Shown here: positions 62,727 to 64,000 of the stretch, in pieces
How positions within the stretch are numbered: position 1 is the first letter of the stretch
How the letters are laid out: the number at the start of each line of letters is the position of its first letter
NCBI RefSeq assembly: GCF_022014235.1
Contig: NZ_JAKLTD010000003.1
Coordinates: forward strand, 224,998 to 288,997
Source of the DNA: Methanothermobacter sp. K4
Lineage (GTDB): Archaea > Methanobacteriota > Methanobacteria > Methanobacteriales > Methanothermobacteraceae
Reading direction: 5' to 3'
DNA: 64,000 bases
The notes under the pieces: model-generated
Told to the model about the DNA's origin: nothing
Databases searched by the model: none
The model's input: only the letters and a program-made list of their open reading frames with translations
Made by a program: the position numbers and the translations under genes

Positions 62727-63587
62727 TCAGATCTTCATGTAAACCATTTTTATGGATTCATTTTCCAGTAGACTCCTCAAATCACCTATCTCGGCATCAT
62801 CTGGGGCCTCAAACTCTCCCATTTCAAGGTTGAGGCTTCTGTACTTTTCTTTGGCGAGTCTATGGACACCGAGCACCTCTATCTCATCTATACTGTTATC
62901 CCTCATGAAATCAATCAACTTATCTATGTTTTCCCGGTTAAATGTGTATGGTTTAACAGCAGGAAACCGGAGGATGACATCACACCCTGAGAGCATCCTG
63001 AAGTTCCTCTGGAAGAGCCCTCTATCCCCGCCTATAATGGCGGCGTCCCCTGTGAGTATCTTGACGTCAACGATGAAGAGGTCCACCCTGTCCAGGAGAA
63101 CCCCCAGATTCTCAGGTGGAGCATGGAGGGATGTTTCAACCGCCGCGTGGACACCCCCAAGTTTCTCAAGCAACGCAAGGATACCATCTGCCTGCAGGAG
63201 TGGCTCACCCCCCGAGAAGGTCACACCACCCCCCGTCGCCTCATAGTAGTCAAGGTCCCTCATGATGAGATCTGCAAGTTCCTCCGATGATAGATCATCA
63301 CCATAGACACCCATGGCACCTGATGGACAGTTCTCGGCGCACTCCAGATGTTCAGGGTACCTGAATATGTCCTCGGGTCTTTCAAGGAATTCACACCCCT
63401 TTAAACATTCCAGGCACCCTGTGCACCTCGAGGCCCTGAAGTAGACCTCCCTTTCGGGTTTTATGTTTTCGGGGTTGCAGCACCAGGGACACCTCAGGCT
63501 GCAGCCCTTCAGGAATACCGTGGTCCTTATCCCGGGTCCATCATGGACACTGAAACACTGAACACCTGTCACCCTCAGCCTAGCCAT
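62727..63587 (-). CDS. Glycyl radical enzyme activase (PflA type)
   Basis: 286 aa radical SAM protein. SVHDGPGIRTTVFLKGC leads to C-x3-C-x2-C as CSLRCPWC; a ferredoxin-like insert follows with CTGCLECLKGC and CAENCP (two more clusters); GGVTFSGGEPLLQ is the SAM-binding motif. It installs the glycyl radical on the enzyme encoded just upstream. ATG 63587 follows GGGGGTTGGC and overlaps the preceding stop region by 8 nt; ATG 63599 and 63614 are alternatives. Confidence 0.92.
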   Translation of the reverse strand: MARLRVTGVQCFSVHDGPGIRTTVFLKGCSLRCPWCCNPENIKPEREVYFRASRCTGCLECLKGCEFLERPEDIFRYPEHLECAENCPSGAMGVYGDDLSSEELADLIMRDLDYYEATGGGVTFSGGEPLLQADGILALLEKLGGVHAAVETSLHAPPENLGVLLDRVDLFIVDVKILTGDAAIIGGDRGLFQRNFRMLSGCDVILRFPAVKPYTFNRENIDKLIDFMRDNSIDEIEVLGVHRLAKEKYRSLNLEMGEFEAPDDAEIGDLRSLLENESIKMVYMKI

Positions 63588-64000
63588 GCCAACCCCCATG
63601 CTCTGAGTATTCAAGGGCCCTCCTCACTATGAGTTCACGGTACTCCTCAGGGAGGTCCCTGAAGTAGGCGCTGAATCCCCAGACCCTCACTATGAGGTCA
63701 GGGTGAAGTTCAGGGTCCCTCGCAGCCTCCAGGATCACCTGGGGGTCAAGGACGTTCACCTGAAGCTGCATGACACCCTTCATCAGCCCTGTCCTCAGGA
63801 GCCCGGTGAACTCGCCCCTTATACGTTCAAGGAAGTTCCTGTCGATCATCATGTCCACCACGCCACCATTGCAGGCCTTACTGTAGTCAAGGCTGGAGGC
63901 GAAGTTGAGTATCCCGGTATAGGACATCCCCTCCAGGAGCTTCACAGGGGATATGTGGACACCCAGGGGCTCCCCGGCGCGCCTGCCATCAAAGGAGGCC
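63580..64000 (-). CDS. Glycyl radical enzyme (pyruvate formate-lyase family), 5' part outside window
   Basis: The visible C-terminal 139 codons begin FDGRRAGEPLGVHISPVK and continue into the glycyl radical domain ending with RVWGFSAYFRDLP; the radical glycine lies in RVWGF. ASFDGRRAGEPL is typical of PFL-type enzymes near their C-terminus. The 5' end continues beyond 64000. The activase gene follows. Related proteins in Methanothermobacter are annotated as pyruvate formate-lyase; making formate or acetyl-CoA from pyruvate is inferred. The catalytic cysteines are outside the window. Confidence 0.88.
   Translation of the reverse strand, partial: ASFDGRRAGEPLGVHISPVKLLEGMSYTGILNFASSLDYSKACNGGVVDMMIDRNFLERIRGEFTGLLRTGLMKGVMQLQVNVLDPQVILEAARDPELHPDLIVRVWGFSAYFRDLPEEYRELIVRRALEYSEHGGWHG

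Overview
The window is archaeal and reads as a Methanothermobacter-type hydrogenotrophic methanogen (Methanobacteriales). Support comes from two secreted proteins with pseudomurein-binding C-termini, a siroheme F420-type sulfite reductase (Fsr), a NurA-HerA pair, a MarR protein very like the structurally known MTH313 of M. thermautotrophicus (compared from memory), TATA-box promoters, strong GGAGGTGA-type ribosome binding sites, and heavy use of AGG and ATA codons. No tRNA, rRNA, CRISPR array or insertion sequence was recognised.

Layout. 0-8 kb: lipid geranylgeranyl reductase plus ferredoxin, a lipoprotein, a PadR regulator with an Fsr that carries a PadR-associated HAAS domain at its N-terminus, a histidine kinase, a flavodoxin-fold reductase, and a NikR homologue that has lost two nickel ligands. 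8-10.6 kb: a tiny membrane protein, two paralogous anchored proteins and a HEAT-repeat membrane protein. 10.75-18.4 kb: a tightly packed seven-gene operon (coiled-coil protein, ClpB-like AAA+ ATPase with an inactive N-terminal AAA module, zinc-ribbon protein with a degenerate vWA-like domain, formylglycine-enzyme-like protein without the catalytic cysteine pair, radical-SAM protein, zinc-ribbon GTPase, GAP1-like GTPase partner). This is the best candidate for an undescribed system; it resembles the NTP-dependent conflict systems built around GTPases and GAP1 proteins.

18.6-25.6 kb: two tandem, partly identical secreted beta-helix proteins with pseudomurein-binding domains, bracketed by two MNT/HEPN toxin-antitoxin pairs. 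25.7-29.8 kb: a secreted, membrane-anchored CobN-like chelatase. 30-40 kb: a nucleic-acid and defence-like block: NurA, HerA, a DUF1232 protein, a four-module zinc-ribbon protein, then an EVE/PUA-like protein, a BrxD-like ATPase and a BrxHI/Lhr-like helicase, ended by HicAB. 40-44 kb: MarR with a MATE exporter, a small membrane protein, an ACR3-type arsenite carrier and a decayed gene.

44-62.7 kb: a surface-glycan region with a secreted C5-epimerase-like protein, about eight glycosyltransferases, a thymidylate-kinase-like protein, an alkaline-phosphatase-superfamily enzyme, a DUF2206 membrane protein, a pyruvyl transferase, an F420-type FrhB-like enzyme, a flippase, a GlfT-like transferase and UDP-galactopyranose mutase. 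The stretch from about 46.2 to 57.8 kb is visibly richer in A+T than its flanks, suggesting acquisition. Three adjacent genes (pyruvyl transferase, FrhB-like, flippase) each carry one disabling lesion. 62.7-64 kb: a glycyl radical enzyme (cut by the window edge) and its activase.

Cross-cutting: operator-like dyads lie at the promoters of the PadR, NikR, MarR and first surface-protein genes, and three genes appear to begin at non-standard codons (ATT, ATA, CTG).
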